Positions 1 through 10,325 of a DNA stretch of 64,000 bases are shown piece after piece. A program made the translations under genes and the position numbers. The stretch is from contig NZ_SMAI01000001.1 in assembly GCF_004346185.1 (NCBI RefSeq), forward strand, positions 372,001-436,000, in the 5' to 3' direction. Origin of the DNA: Aquabacter spiritensis. GTDB taxonomy: Bacteria; Pseudomonadota; Alphaproteobacteria; Rhizobiales; Xanthobacteraceae. The notes under the pieces are model-generated. The model worked only from the letters and a program-made list of their open reading frames with translations. It did no database searches and was not told the DNA's origin. The number at the start of each line of letters is the position of its first letter. Position 1 is the first letter of the stretch.

Positions 1-1
1 C

Positions 2-322
2 CAGTTCCTGCCGGCACCCGACCTCACCGCCTTCCTCGCCATGGGCGCCCGGAACGAGCCCGGCGCCCTCGCGCTCTCCGTGCCGACGCTGGTGATGCAA
101 GGCACGGCCGACCAGACCGTCCGCCCGAAAGACACCGACGGCATGGTCCGCGCGCTCTGCGCGTCGGGCAATGCGGTGCTCTACAAAGCCTATTCCGGAC
201 AGAGCCACGACGGCGTAATGGCGGCCGGCGCGCAAGATGCGCTCGGCTTCCTGGCCGACCGCTTCGCCGGAAAGCCCGCGGAGACGAATTGCACCGACCT
301 GCCGCGGGCGGGACAGCCGTGA
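2..322 (+). CDS. alpha/beta hydrolase, C-terminal part
   Basis: The reading frame is open to the left edge, so only the last 106 residues are present. The fragment has the end of an alpha/beta-hydrolase fold: a beta-strand followed by GTADQTV, where the catalytic acid usually sits, and a later QSHDGVM that would supply the catalytic histidine. The nucleophile elbow lies outside the window. Secreted lipases and esterases of the dienelactone or secretory lipase type end this way. The family call is reasonable; the substrate is unknown. Confidence 0.6.
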   Translation, partial: QFLPAPDLTAFLAMGARNEPGALALSVPTLVMQGTADQTVRPKDTDGMVRALCASGNAVLYKAYSGQSHDGVMAAGAQDALGFLADRFAGKPAETNCTDLPRAGQP

Positions 323-569
323 GCGCGGGCGCCGGGAGCACGCGCCGATCAGCGTGCATCGCCAGTTGATCGGCTAAGGCGTTCACGCGCAAATGGCGAG
401 ACCGCATTCACCGATGCGGCCGTCTCAACCTGATCGACTCCGGCTGCATCTCCGGATGCGGACCGGACCCGCGCGGTCCCGCGCGTTCGCGGGCCCGGCA
501 AAGTTCCGCTGGATCCCGCGACGGGGCTGACGGTAAGACGGCCTCTCGGAAGCTTGGGGGCACCGTCCG

Positions 570-1292
570 ATGATCGAGGAAACGGAGAGCGGGGCAAAAC
601 GGACCGGCCTCATGCGGCTGCACCACCATCTCTACAGTCATTTCTATATCAAGATGACGGTGGTGATGTTGCTTTCGATCCTCATCTATCCCTCGATCGA
701 GCAGCTGGACGCCGCCCTCGCCGCCATCATCATGGTCGATGTGGCCATGATGCTCATGGCCATGAACAACGTGGCATTCGAATCGAGACGGCGGGGCGTC
801 AGACGCTTCCTTCTGGTTCTGTTCGGCGTCTCGGCCGTGACGCTCGATGTCTATACCGCCTTGCACCCCAATCCAGATGTCATTCTTGCGACTTCGCTTT
901 TCTTTTGCCTCTTCTATATCTACGCAATCTACAACATGATGCGATACGTTTTGTTGCCGGGTCGCATCACCCTCGATCGGCTCTTCGCCTCGCTGACCGT
1001 CTATATGACATTGGCGCTATTTTGGGCAGTGATCTATAGGATCATCTTCATCCTGGACCCGAAAGCCTTTCGATTCGATGGCGAATTCGACCGCGATAGC
1101 CTGAGCATTTACGATTTCATCTATTTCAGCTATGCGACCATCACCACGACCGGCTATGGCGACATCGTCCCCAACACCCATCAGGTACAGTCCTTCGCCA
1201 TCGTCGAACAGATGGTCGGCGTGCTCTATGTGGCGATCCTGGTGGCGCGGCTGACCAATCTCTATTCCTCGCACGCGCAGGCGCCGGACTGA
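570..1292 (+). CDS. potassium channel family protein (Ion_trans_2)
   Basis: A 240-residue integral membrane protein with several hydrophobic segments (about residues 28-48, 51-70, 80-97, 104-128, 140-163 and 208-228). Residues 192-198 are TTTGYGD, the classic K+ selectivity filter, placed between the last two membrane helices as in two-TM and six-TM K+ channels. No cytoplasmic RCK/TrkA domain follows, so gating and ligand cannot be read from the sequence. It stands alone between a hydrolase and thrS. The start ATG is the first in frame after a GC-rich leader. Confidence 0.85.
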   Translation: MIEETESGAKRTGLMRLHHHLYSHFYIKMTVVMLLSILIYPSIEQLDAALAAIIMVDVAMMLMAMNNVAFESRRRGVRRFLLVLFGVSAVTLDVYTALHPNPDVILATSLFFCLFYIYAIYNMMRYVLLPGRITLDRLFASLTVYMTLALFWAVIYRIIFILDPKAFRFDGEFDRDSLSIYDFIYFSYATITTTGYGDIVPNTHQVQSFAIVEQMVGVLYVAILVARLTNLYSSHAQAPD

Positions 1293-1429
1293 GACCGGCT
1301 CCCGTCCGCCCGCGCGAATGCGGCCGTCCCGCACGGCCGAACCTTTACGCGCCGGCCGCGCCGGCCTAAATGAGCCGCCTGACCAAGAGCCTACCTGCGC
1401 GGTCCGCAGGAGTGGGCGGGAGACGAGCC

Positions 1430-3391
1430 ATGATTCATCTGACCTTCCCCGACGGCGCCGTGCGCGATTATGCCGAGGGGACCTCCGGCGCGGACATCGC
1501 CGCCGCCATCTCCAAATCCCTCGCCAAGAAGGCCGTCGCGGTGACGCTGGACGGCGAACTCGCCGATCTCGGAGAGCCGATCACCCGCGACGCCAGGATC
1601 GAGATCGTCACCCGCGACGATGCGCGGGCGCTCGAACTCATCCGCCACGACGCCGCCCATGTGCTGGCCGAAGCGGTGCAGGATCTCTATCCGGGCACCC
1701 AGGTCACGATCGGGCCGGTGATCGAGAACGGCTTCTATTACGACTTCGCGCGCAACGCGCCCTTCACCACCGAGGATCTGCCGAAGATCGAGGCGAAGAT
1801 GCGCGAGATCATCGCGCGCGACCGTCCCTTCACCAGGGAAGTGTGGAGCCGAGAGCAGGCGAAGTCCGTGTTCGCGGCGAAGGGCGAGGCGTTCAAGGTC
1901 GAACTGGTGGATGCGATCCCCGAGGATCAGACCGTCAAGATCTACAAGCAGGGCGACTGGTTCGACCTCTGCCGCGGCCCGCACATGCCCTCGACCGGAA
2001 AGGTCGGTACCGCCTTCAAGCTGATGAAGGTGGCGGGCGCCTATTGGCGCGGCGACAGCAACAATCCGATGCTCACCCGCATCTACGGCACCGCCTGGCA
2101 CGATCAGGCCGCGCTCGATGCCTATCTGCACCGCCTGGAGGAGGCCGAGAAGCGCGACCACCGCCGGCTCGGCCGGGAGATGGACCTCTTCCATTTCCAG
2201 GAGGAGGGGCCGGGCACGGTCTTCTGGCACCCGAAGGGCTGGACGCTGTTCCAGAACCTCGTCGCCTATATGCGCCGCCGGCTGAAGGCCGATTATGCCG
2301 AGGTGAACGCGCCGCAGGTCCTCGACAAGTCGCTGTGGGAGACGTCCGGCCATTGGGGCTGGTACAAGGAGAACATGTTCAAGGTCCAGTCGGCGGGAGA
2401 CGATACGGACGACGAGCGGGTGTTCGCGCTGAAGCCGATGAACTGCCCGGGCCATGTCCAGATCTTCAAGCACGGGCTGAAATCCTACCGCGACATGCCG
2501 TTGCGCCTCGCCGAATTCGGCGCGGTCCACCGCTACGAGCCGTCCGGCGCGCTGCACGGCCTGATGCGGGTGCGCGGCTTCACCCAAGACGACGCGCACA
2601 TCTTCTGCACCGAGGAGCAGATGGCCGCGGAGTGCTTGAAAATCAACGATCTGATCCTCTCGACCTATGCCGATTTCGGCTTCGAGAACATCGTGGTGAA
2701 GCTCTCCACCCGGCCCGAGAAGCGCGTCGGCTCGGACGCGGTCTGGGATCACGCGGAAGAGGTGATGACCCGCGTGCTCGCCCAGATCGCGGACCAGTCC
2801 GGCGGGCGCATCAAGACCGGCATCCTGCCGGGCGAGGGCGCGTTCTACGGACCGAAATTCGAATACACGCTGTGCGACGCCATCGGCCGCGAATGGCAGT
2901 GCGGCACGACGCAGGTGGATTTCAACCTGCCGGAACGGTTCGGTGCCTTCTATGTCGACGCCGACGGCGGCAAGAAGACGCCGGTCATGATCCATCGCGC
3001 GATTTGCGGCTCGATGGAGCGGTTCACCGGCATTTTGATCGAGCATTTTGCGGGCCATTTTCCGCTCTGGCTCGCCCCGACCCAGCTCGTCGTGACCACC
3101 ATCACGTCGGATGCCGATCCCTATGCCGCGGAAGTGGCGGCGGCGGCGCGGGCGCTCGATCTGCGCACCGACCTCGATCTGCGCAACGAGAAGATCAACT
3201 ACAAGGTGCGCGAACACTCGCTCGCCAAGGTCCCGGTCCTCCTGGTGGCCGGACGCAAGGAGGCGGCGGAGCGGACGGTGTCCATGCGCCGCCTCGGCTC
3301 CAACGACCAGACCGTCCTGCCTCTGGACGCGGCGCTTGCGCGTCTCGCGGAGGAAGCGACGCCGCCGGACGTGCGGCGCAAGACGGTCTGA
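1430..3391 (+). CDS. thrS: threonine--tRNA ligase
   Basis: Class II threonyl-tRNA synthetase of 653 residues, the usual bacterial length. It charges tRNA-Thr with threonine in the cytoplasm. An N-terminal TGS domain (about 1-60) is followed by the editing domain with HDAAH, the catalytic core with MNCPGH near residue 337 and the C-terminal anticodon-binding domain. The frame is open 20 codons further upstream, but the internal ATG after GGGAGACG gives the canonical MIHLTFPDG start. Two hairpins lie behind the gene. Confidence 0.97.
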   Translation: MIHLTFPDGAVRDYAEGTSGADIAAAISKSLAKKAVAVTLDGELADLGEPITRDARIEIVTRDDARALELIRHDAAHVLAEAVQDLYPGTQVTIGPVIENGFYYDFARNAPFTTEDLPKIEAKMREIIARDRPFTREVWSREQAKSVFAAKGEAFKVELVDAIPEDQTVKIYKQGDWFDLCRGPHMPSTGKVGTAFKLMKVAGAYWRGDSNNPMLTRIYGTAWHDQAALDAYLHRLEEAEKRDHRRLGREMDLFHFQEEGPGTVFWHPKGWTLFQNLVAYMRRRLKADYAEVNAPQVLDKSLWETSGHWGWYKENMFKVQSAGDDTDDERVFALKPMNCPGHVQIFKHGLKSYRDMPLRLAEFGAVHRYEPSGALHGLMRVRGFTQDDAHIFCTEEQMAAECLKINDLILSTYADFGFENIVVKLSTRPEKRVGSDAVWDHAEEVMTRVLAQIADQSGGRIKTGILPGEGAFYGPKFEYTLCDAIGREWQCGTTQVDFNLPERFGAFYVDADGGKKTPVMIHRAICGSMERFTGILIEHFAGHFPLWLAPTQLVVTTITSDADPYAAEVAAAARALDLRTDLDLRNEKINYKVREHSLAKVPVLLVAGRKEAAERTVSMRRLGSNDQTVLPLDAALARLAEEATPPDVRRKTV

Positions 3392-3401
3392 CGGCGGGAC
3401 A

Positions 3402-3430
3402 GGGTGAGCCGCGCACGCGGCGGCTCACCC
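3402..3430 (+). terminator. thrS downstream hairpin
   Basis: A perfect 11-bp stem (GGGTGAGCCGC with GCGGCTCACCC) with a 7-base loop lies just behind the thrS stop. The following TTCC is a poor T-tract, so it may act as an mRNA 3' end or a weak terminator. Confidence 0.6.
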
Positions 3431-3470
3431 TTCCATAAAGCTATTGCCGCGGCACACCCTGGCGATTTTT

Positions 3471-3498
3471 GGCCCCGTCGTGGGGCCCTGCTTTTTTT
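3471..3498 (+). terminator. rho-independent terminator before the autotransporter gene
   Basis: GGCCCC-GTCGT-GGGGCC forms a 6-bp GC stem, followed after CTGC by seven T residues. This is a textbook intrinsic terminator that closes the thrS unit before the next gene. Confidence 0.8.
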
Positions 3499-3571
3499 GT
3501 CACCCCCTGTTTTGTAAATTTCCTCCGGGGTTCAGGCGCCGCCTTTTGGTGGACTGACGAAGGGGGCAAGC

Positions 3572-6502
3572 ATGCAGAAAAGCACATCGCGCATCCGTCG
3601 GCGACACAATCGTGCGGCCATCCATCTGATTGCTGCATTCGGAAGCAGCTCTGCGCTCGCGGCGCCCGAGCTCGATTATATTAACTTGGACTATCCAGTC
3701 GCCGAAGCAAATTTTACAGGAATTCGCGGGGCCAACATCGTCGGAAATTACATCGTTCCGAACGGGGGCGGCGCGTCGGGTGGAATTCTCTACCGCACGG
3801 ACACGCAGACCTGGATTTCCATCCCCACCTCGACCGCGAACGGCGTGAACTATCCAGGGGCCTATACCGCTTTGCCCTATGGCCCCACTTTCGGCGCGCC
3901 GGACGGGATATTCCGCCTCGTCGGCTCCTACAAGGCGACGGCCTCGTCCGGAAATGTGGGCTATCTCTTCGATGCCGCGGCGGTGCCCGGCGCGCAATAT
4001 ACCGACATCGTCTATCCCTCGGCGAGCGGCCTGACGGTGACGAACACCATTCCCCACAGCCAGTTCGGCAACAATGTCGTGGGCAATTACGACACCGCGC
4101 AGGGCACCGCGGGCGCCTTCATCTACAATGCCGCGACGAAGACCTATACGCAGCTGTCGGGTCCCGGCGCCGTCGTCACGAGCGCCTACGGCATCTATGC
4201 CGACAAGGTGACGGGCGGCTACACCGACACCCTCGGCTTGGACGCCCAGCACGGTTTCCTTTACGACATGGCGACCGGCACCTTCACCACCTACGACCAT
4301 CCCGGCGCTATCGCGACCCATTTCCAGGGCATTACCGGCGGCGGGCGGCACGGCGAATACAATCTCGCCGCCGACTGGATCGACGCCCAAGGCGGTTCGC
4401 ACGCGGCGATCCTGCATATCCGGGCCGACGGCTCGACGGAATGGATCGAGCTCGACGTGCCCGGCTCCACGCTGACCTCCATCGATTCGATCTATGCCGG
4501 GAACGCGGTCGGCTTCTATTTCGGCGCCGAAGGCATGATGAATTATCTCGTCACCGTGCCGTGGGCCTACAATCCGATCCGCAATACCGGCATCCTCACA
4601 GTGTCCACGGCCGGCGGCGTCGGCATTTCCGGCATCAGCGGCGACGACATCGTCAATGACGGGACCGTCCTGGTCACGGGCGCCGGCGCGGTCGGCGTGA
4701 AGGCCGATACGTACGGCGTCGTCACCAATAACGGCCAGATCAGCGTGACGGGGGCGGGCGCGGCCGGCATCCAGTTGAACGGGTTGGACGGCACCCTGCT
4801 CAATGCCGGCCGCATCATCGCCGCGCCGGGCGCCATGGCCATCAGCACGGGATCGACGGCGTCCGGAACGATGGTGGTCAATACCGGCACCATCGACGGC
4901 CGCGTCGCCTTCGCGGCCGGCCCGCAAGGACGCTTCGAGAATAGCGGCTGGCTCGGCGTCAGCGGCGCCGGGGCGGGAACGGTGCATCAGATCGGCGGGG
5001 TCTATGTTCAGACCGCGCGCGGCACCCTCGCTTTGCGGGTGAATGGCGCGTCGGCCGATCGGCTGGATGTGACCGGAGCGGCGCGGCTCGGTGGCACCTT
5101 CGCCGCCGCATTCGCGGGCACCGGCGGGCTGCAGAAGAGCTACACGGTCCTGACCGCGACCGATGGAGCAACCGGCACGTTCGCGAGCCTCGAAACCGCC
5201 GGCCTCCCCGCCTTCTTCGCGACCGGTCTCACTTACGGCACGAATGCGGTGATGCTGACGCTCACGTCCGCAATGGCGCAGGTGCCCGGATTGTCCACCA
5301 ACCAGCAGGCGGTGGGCGCGGGGATCGATCGCGCGCTCAACGGCGCGGCCGGCACGGCGCTCGGCACCTTGCCGGCCGGACTGTCCCCGCTCTACAGCCT
5401 CGGGACGACGCAGCTTCCCGGAGCCCTGTCCGCGCTGTCCGGCGAAGCCTATGCGAGCCAGCGCTCGGCCCTGATCGGCGATGGCTTCTACAGCCGCGAG
5501 GCCGTGCTCGGCCGGCTGCGCCAAGGCGCCTATGCCGGAACCGCCGGCCCCCTCTCGGCCCTCGCTTATGGCGGGCCTGCCGCCGCCGCTCTCGCGCCCG
5601 CTCCGGGCTCGGCCACCGAAGCGCTTGCTTATGCCGCCAAGGCGCCCGAGGCCCCCTCCCCGCTTCCGGCCGGCACCACCGCCTGGGCGCAGGGCTTCGG
5701 CGGCTGGACCAAATATGACGGAACCGCCAACGCCTCCGCCCTCGATGCCAGCATCGGCGGGTTCATGTCCGGCGCCGATATTCAGGCCGGCACCTGGCGG
5801 ATCGGCGCGGCTCTCGGCTATTCCCAATCCAACGCCTCGGTCTCGGATCTCGGCTCTTCCAGCGCGGTGAATTCCATGCTGGTCGCCCTCTATGGCGGGA
5901 CCGGCATCGGCCCGCTCAGCGTGCGCCTCGGCGGCACCTACGCCCTCAGCCAGATCGATGCCAGCCGCACGATCGCTTTCCCGGGCGTCCTGCAGCAGGC
6001 CAGCGCCCAATATGACGGCGGCACCGCGCAGCTGTTCGCCGAGATCGGCTACGGCTTCGCCCTCCAGGCGGTCGCTTTGGAACCGTTCGCGGGGCTTGCC
6101 TGGGTTCATCTGAATACCGACGGATTCACGGAGAGCGGGGCACTTGCGGCCGCGCTGACCGGCGGGTCGACCTCATCGAATGTCGGCTACACGACGCTCG
6201 GTCTGCGGGCCGCCACCACCGTCGCGCTCGGCTCCGGCATGACGCTGGCGCCCCATGCCTCGGCGGCGTGGCAATATGCGTTCGGGGACGTCGATCCCAC
6301 GGCGCAGCTCGCCTTCCGCAGCTTGCCGGGCTCGACCTTCGCCGTGGGCGGCGTGCCGCTGGCGGAGAACACCGCTCTGCTGGAGGTCGGCGCGGACCTG
6401 CATCTCTCCACCCAGGCGCGGGTGGGATTGTCTTATGTCGGCCAGTTCGCCGACGGCGTCGCGGTCAATGGTTTCCAGGCCAATCTGTCCTGGAGCTTCT
6501 GA
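3572..6502 (+). CDS. autotransporter, outer-membrane beta-barrel protein
   Basis: A 976-residue exported protein. An N-terminal signal peptide (basic RIRRRHNR, then a hydrophobic stretch ending near SALAAP) leads into a passenger whose first 330 residues contain repeated units with GxFxxYDxPGA-like strands resembling HAF-type extracellular repeats. A glycine/alanine-rich beta-helix-like stretch follows (about 340-560). The last 280 residues (from about TTAWAQGFGGW) form an autotransporter barrel that ends in an aromatic residue, NLSWSF, the usual BAM recognition end. The start ATG follows GAAGGGGGCAAGC, a good ribosome site. The ligand or function of the passenger is unknown. Confidence 0.87.
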   Translation: MQKSTSRIRRRHNRAAIHLIAAFGSSSALAAPELDYINLDYPVAEANFTGIRGANIVGNYIVPNGGGASGGILYRTDTQTWISIPTSTANGVNYPGAYTALPYGPTFGAPDGIFRLVGSYKATASSGNVGYLFDAAAVPGAQYTDIVYPSASGLTVTNTIPHSQFGNNVVGNYDTAQGTAGAFIYNAATKTYTQLSGPGAVVTSAYGIYADKVTGGYTDTLGLDAQHGFLYDMATGTFTTYDHPGAIATHFQGITGGGRHGEYNLAADWIDAQGGSHAAILHIRADGSTEWIELDVPGSTLTSIDSIYAGNAVGFYFGAEGMMNYLVTVPWAYNPIRNTGILTVSTAGGVGISGISGDDIVNDGTVLVTGAGAVGVKADTYGVVTNNGQISVTGAGAAGIQLNGLDGTLLNAGRIIAAPGAMAISTGSTASGTMVVNTGTIDGRVAFAAGPQGRFENSGWLGVSGAGAGTVHQIGGVYVQTARGTLALRVNGASADRLDVTGAARLGGTFAAAFAGTGGLQKSYTVLTATDGATGTFASLETAGLPAFFATGLTYGTNAVMLTLTSAMAQVPGLSTNQQAVGAGIDRALNGAAGTALGTLPAGLSPLYSLGTTQLPGALSALSGEAYASQRSALIGDGFYSREAVLGRLRQGAYAGTAGPLSALAYGGPAAAALAPAPGSATEALAYAAKAPEAPSPLPAGTTAWAQGFGGWTKYDGTANASALDASIGGFMSGADIQAGTWRIGAALGYSQSNASVSDLGSSSAVNSMLVALYGGTGIGPLSVRLGGTYALSQIDASRTIAFPGVLQQASAQYDGGTAQLFAEIGYGFALQAVALEPFAGLAWVHLNTDGFTESGALAAALTGGSTSSNVGYTTLGLRAATTVALGSGMTLAPHASAAWQYAFGDVDPTAQLAFRSLPGSTFAVGGVPLAENTALLEVGADLHLSTQARVGLSYVGQFADGVAVNGFQANLSWSF

Positions 6503-6644
6503 GCCGAAGCGGCGCGTCGCCCAGGCTCCGGATGAGGTGGCAGCCGGCGCCTGACGGCGCGACGATGCGGTCGAGCGCCGGCTCCGCCGCGTCCTGGCTC
6601 CGGCGACCGGGCGGCAGCGCCCGGTCCGCGCCTGCGAAACCGGC

Positions 6645-7175
6645 TCAGTCGATCCGCTTCAATCCGGCCGCGAACCGCTTCCAGTTCGCCTGATACCGCA
6701 GGGCGGTCTGGCGCAGGCGCTCGACCGTGTCGTCGTCCAGCGTGCGCACCACCTTGGCCGGCGCGCCGACGATCAGGGAATTGTCGGGGAATTCCTTGCC
6801 TTCGGTGACCAGGGCCTTGCTGCCGACCAGGCTGTTGCGGCCGATCTTGGCGCCGTTGAGAAGCGTCGCGCCCATGCCGATGAGGCTGTTCTCACCCACC
6901 GTGCAGCCGTGCAGGATCGCCATGTGGCCCACCGTCACATTGGTCCCCAGAACCATCGGGAAGCCGGGATCGGTGTGGAGCACGCAGTTCTCCTGGATAT
7001 TGACCCCCTCCCCCACGACGATCGGCTCGTTGTCGCCGCGCAGCACGCAGCCGAACCAGATGCTCGCATCGTCCTTGATGACGACGCGGCCGATCACGGT
7101 GGCGTCGGGCGCGACCCAATAGCGCCCGGAGGCGGGCAGTTCAGGACTGAGATCGTCGAGCGAATACAGGGGCAT
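6645..7175 (-). CDS. gamma-carbonic anhydrase / hexapeptide-repeat family protein
   Basis: A 176-residue left-handed beta-helix protein of the YrdA/PaaY/gamma-CA family. Hexapeptide-like turns run through residues 20-150, including VIGRVVIKDDASIWFG and a histidine-bearing VTVGHMAILHG in the region that binds metal in gamma-CAs. Catalytic activity is not certain because many family members are not proven carbonic anhydrases. It is convergent with the autotransporter gene and divergent from the TPR glycosyltransferase gene. Confidence 0.88.
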   Translation of the reverse strand: MPLYSLDDLSPELPASGRYWVAPDATVIGRVVIKDDASIWFGCVLRGDNEPIVVGEGVNIQENCVLHTDPGFPMVLGTNVTVGHMAILHGCTVGENSLIGMGATLLNGAKIGRNSLVGSKALVTEGKEFPDNSLIVGAPAKVVRTLDDDTVERLRQTALRYQANWKRFAAGLKRID

Positions 7176-7347
7176 GCGGAGATCCTTGGAGTTGCTGGAC
7201 CCACCCCTACAACGGGATGCGGACCCGTGCTACATGTGGCTTGCGGAATCGGTATCTCGGTGCCGCAAAGTCGGTTCGAGGAAATCCCGATCGGCGCCTC
7301 ACAACTCCGTTCGGATGGGTTCAAATCTCCAGCGACGGTTCACACCG

Positions 7348-9063
7348 ATGGCGCCACCATCCGGCTCTTCTGCTGCCCCCATCCTGCCGCCCAGCTTCTC
7401 GGAGATGCTTCGAACCGGGTACCAGCATCAGATGCGGGGCCATTTGGACGAGGCCGTGCGCACCTATCGCAAGCTTCTCCAGAAAGTGCCGGACAATGTT
7501 GACGTGATCCACCTTCTCGCCATGGTGAGGGGCAAGCAGGGGCATTTCGAGGACGCCATCCGTCTCTATCGCGACGCGCTGCGCCGCAGTCCCGACCGGG
7601 CGACGCTCTGGTATAATCTGGGTCTGATGTACAATGCCGCGTCCCGCCCCGCCGAGGCAGGCGACGCTTATGCGCAGGCCACAACGCTCGATCCGGCCCT
7701 GCCCGAAGCGGTCGGCCTTTGGTATGCGGCACGGCGGCCGGAATGCGATTGGCGCGATCATGACCGCCTCGCCGCAGCGATCGCGGCGTCGATTCAGCCG
7801 GGGCACGCGCCGGTCCAGCCTTTCGCAACCTTGATGCTGGACGAGCCGGCGCTGCACTTGGCGGCGGCGCGCCATCGCTGCCAGTGTCTGCGCGCTCAGG
7901 CGCCTGTGTCCGCCGTCACGACCGCCCGCCGCGCGGGTCCCTGGCGCATCGGGTACGTCTCGGCCGACTTCCGCGATCATGCGATCGCACATCTGATCGC
8001 CCGGATGCTCGAACTCCACGACCGCAATCGCTTTGAAATCACCGCGATTTCCCTCGGCCTCAACGATGGCTCCGACTATCGCGCGCGGATCGAAGCGGGC
8101 GTCGACGCGTTTCTCGATTGCGCCACCGATCCAACGGACGCCATCGCAGCCAAAGTCCGGGCAAGCGAGATCGACATCCTCGTCGACCTGATGGGACATA
8201 CGAGCGGCAATCGGATAGAGATTTTTTGCAGCCGCCTTGCGCCGGTCCAGGTCGCGTTTCTTGGTTACCCCGGAACCAGCGGCGCCTCGGAGATGGACTA
8301 TATCATTGCCGACGCGGCCGTTTTGCCGGTCGCCGACGGGCAATTCTTCAGCGAGGCGGTGGTTCACCTCCCTGATACTTACCAGGCGTGCGATCCAAGC
8401 CTTCGGGTGATGCCGCCGCCGAACCGGGCGGACTGCAGGTTGCCGGACGAGGCGCTCGTCTTCTGCGCCTTCAACAACCTGCAAAAACTGGACCCGCAAA
8501 CCTTCGCGATCTGGATGGGATTGCTCTCGGCCGTGCCAGAGAGCGTGCTCTGGCTGCTGCCCGGCAATCAAGGCGCGATCACCAATCTTCAGCGTGAGGC
8601 CGCCGCATGTGGGATCGATCCTCACCGGCTGGTGTTTGCCGAAAAAGTCCCGGTCGGCGACCATCTCGCCCGGCTCCCTTTGGCCGATCTGTTCCTGGAC
8701 GCCTTCCCTTACACCGCCCACACCACCGCCAACGACATGCTGCGCATGGGCGTGCCGATCGTCACGCGCCGCGGACGCAGCTTTGCCGCACGGGTGGCCG
8801 CGAGCCTCGTGACGCTCATGGGCTGCCCAGAACTTGTGGCCGAGGATCCGGAGCACTATGCGGCGATCGCCCTTGCCCTCGCCCGCGATCACGAACGGCG
8901 CGGCATGCTGCGCGCCCGCCTGCGCGACATGCGGGCGACGTCGCCGCTGTTCGATGCGGCGCGCTATGTCCGTCACATCGAAAGCGCCTACGAATCGATG
9001 ATGGCCCGCTGGCTGGCGGGTGCGGCTCCGGCCGCATTCGCGGTCGCCCCTGCCACGGGCTGA
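7348..9063 (+). CDS. TPR domain protein with O-GlcNAc-transferase-like (SPINDLY) domain
   Basis: About 571 residues. Two to three tetratricopeptide repeats (about residues 20-125) precede a GT41-like C-terminal domain with WRIGYVSADFRDHAIAHL, QVAFLGYPGTSGA and DAFPYTAHTTANDML, the typical bacterial SPINDLY signatures. Such proteins transfer sugars to proteins or take part in polysaccharide or flagellin glycosylation; the acceptor is unknown. The frame stays open upstream to 7174. I chose the ATG before APPSG because the upstream stretch looks non-coding; an ATG at 7315 is the alternative. The 3' end overlaps the opposing gene by about 76 bp. Confidence 0.85.
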   Translation: MAPPSGSSAAPILPPSFSEMLRTGYQHQMRGHLDEAVRTYRKLLQKVPDNVDVIHLLAMVRGKQGHFEDAIRLYRDALRRSPDRATLWYNLGLMYNAASRPAEAGDAYAQATTLDPALPEAVGLWYAARRPECDWRDHDRLAAAIAASIQPGHAPVQPFATLMLDEPALHLAAARHRCQCLRAQAPVSAVTTARRAGPWRIGYVSADFRDHAIAHLIARMLELHDRNRFEITAISLGLNDGSDYRARIEAGVDAFLDCATDPTDAIAAKVRASEIDILVDLMGHTSGNRIEIFCSRLAPVQVAFLGYPGTSGASEMDYIIADAAVLPVADGQFFSEAVVHLPDTYQACDPSLRVMPPPNRADCRLPDEALVFCAFNNLQKLDPQTFAIWMGLLSAVPESVLWLLPGNQGAITNLQREAAACGIDPHRLVFAEKVPVGDHLARLPLADLFLDAFPYTAHTTANDMLRMGVPIVTRRGRSFAARVAASLVTLMGCPELVAEDPEHYAAIALALARDHERRGMLRARLRDMRATSPLFDAARYVRHIESAYESMMARWLAGAAPAAFAVAPATG

Positions 9064-9683
9064 GCGGCAGGCTTCGCGGTCCCACGCGCGCCTTCGCCGA
9101 TGCTGCGCGCGGGATCGCAAACATCTCTGAAGCTGCGGTCGGGACGGACGACCTCGGCGCCCTCCCCGGCCTCGGCCCGCGCCAGATCGGCGAGCCGGGC
9201 ATAGTCCGCGCGCAAACGGTCCAAGGTCTCCTCGTCGAGATCCTCCAGATCGAGCAGGACGTTGCGCGGCCCTTCGGTGCGCGCGATCAGTTCGTCGAGT
9301 TTGATCTGCAACGCCGCCGTGTCGCGATTCTGGCTGTTCTGGATGAGGAACACCATGAGGAAGGTGACGATCGTCGTCGACGTGTTGATGACCAATTGCC
9401 AGGTGTCGTTGAAGCCGAAGAGCGGCCCGGTCGCGCCCCAAAGCACGATCATCCCGGCGGCCCCCACGAAGGTGGCGGGCTTTCCGGCGAACCGGGCAAA
9501 TGCCTGGGAAAGGCGGGTGAAGAAAGGGCGCGGCGCCGGTCCGGTCGCGACGGGTGCGGGAGACGCGGCAGCAGGCGTGGCCGCCCCTGACTCTCGAACC
9601 TGCGGACCCTGGGGACCCGCCGGCGCCGCGCGGAGAGTTTGGACACGCGGGGGTCGGCCCCCGGAACCTTGAGCGCGCGGCAT
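8988..9683 (-). CDS. low-affinity iron permease family membrane protein
   Basis: A 231-residue protein. A proline/alanine-rich cytoplasmic N-terminus is followed by two hydrophobic helices (about 68-88 and 93-113) and the conserved FLIQNSQNRDTAALQIKLDELI segment of the low-affinity iron permease (Fet4-like) family of small bacterial proteins. The C-terminal tail is alanine-rich and low complexity. Real iron transport by these short bacterial forms is unproven. Its last 76 bases overlap the 3' end of the convergent TPR gene. Confidence 0.8.
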   Translation of the reverse strand: MPRAQGSGGRPPRVQTLRAAPAGPQGPQVRESGAATPAAASPAPVATGPAPRPFFTRLSQAFARFAGKPATFVGAAGMIVLWGATGPLFGFNDTWQLVINTSTTIVTFLMVFLIQNSQNRDTAALQIKLDELIARTEGPRNVLLDLEDLDEETLDRLRADYARLADLARAEAGEGAEVVRPDRSFRDVCDPARSIGEGARGTAKPAAQPVAGATANAAGAAPASQRAIIDS

Positions 9684-9830
9684 GATACCCTCCGAGTTGA
9701 AGGAACGTATGGCGGCGCTCGAGGTTCCTGCCGCGCAGTCCTGACCACATTGGGGTGCGCCCGCCGCTTCGGAAGTCGCCGCGCCGCGTCAACCCGAAAG
9801 TCGCCGTAAGCCGAGCCTGGAGTTTCCCCC

Positions 9831-10250
9831 ATGACCGTCGCCATGATCCTGCTGCCGCTTTTCGTCGAGGTGGCGCTCACCTTCTTCCTTCTGTTCGCGC
9901 TCGGATCGCAGCGCGGCCGCGTCCTTTCGGCGAACGGGGTCGGCCCCGAGGCGGCGCTCGACCGCAATGCCTGGCCCGACCGCCCCCGCCAATTCGCCAA
10001 CGCCTTTTCCAACCAGTTCGAACTGCCGGTCCTGTTCTATGTGCTGACGGCCCTGGCCCTGGTGACCCGCAAGGCGGACCTCGTCTTCGTCGTGCTGGCC
10101 TGGGTGTTCGTCCTCTCGCGCATCGTGCATGCCGGCATCCACATCACGACGAATACGGTGCGGCTGCGCTTCCCGGCCTATGCGGTCGGGGTGTTCGCGC
10201 TTCTGATCATGTGGGTGCTGTTCGCGCTCGCCATTCTCCTCAACCTGTGA
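9831..10250 (+). CDS. MAPEG family membrane protein
   Basis: A 139-residue protein with four hydrophobic segments and the MAPEG-type FANAFSNQFELPVLFYVL segment after the first helix, where the charged and aromatic residues of this family sit. MAPEG proteins include glutathione transferases and peroxidases, but bacterial members are mostly uncharacterised. It is followed after 75 bp by the MTA/SAH nucleosidase-like gene and may be cotranscribed with it. Confidence 0.85.
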   Translation: MTVAMILLPLFVEVALTFFLLFALGSQRGRVLSANGVGPEAALDRNAWPDRPRQFANAFSNQFELPVLFYVLTALALVTRKADLVFVVLAWVFVLSRIVHAGIHITTNTVRLRFPAYAVGVFALLIMWVLFALAILLNL

Positions 10251-10325
10251 CCGGGCGTGCCCGACGCCATTGACAGGCGGCGCCGGGACCCCGAGGAGTG
10301 CGCTTCACTTCTTCGGGGACCTCCC

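Noticed and set aside
24-407. Long arginine-rich open frames opposite real genes
   Set aside because: They are antisense or out-of-frame shadows typical of GC-rich DNA, with unnatural Arg/Pro/Ala composition and no motifs.
1391-3217. 608-codon open frame on the reverse strand of thrS
   Set aside because: It is a shadow of thrS; the composition is His/Arg/Asp-rich with no domain, and thrS on the other strand is certain.
3500-6109. 869-codon reverse open frame opposite the autotransporter
   Set aside because: Shadow caused by glycine/alanine-rich coding on the plus strand; no family features.
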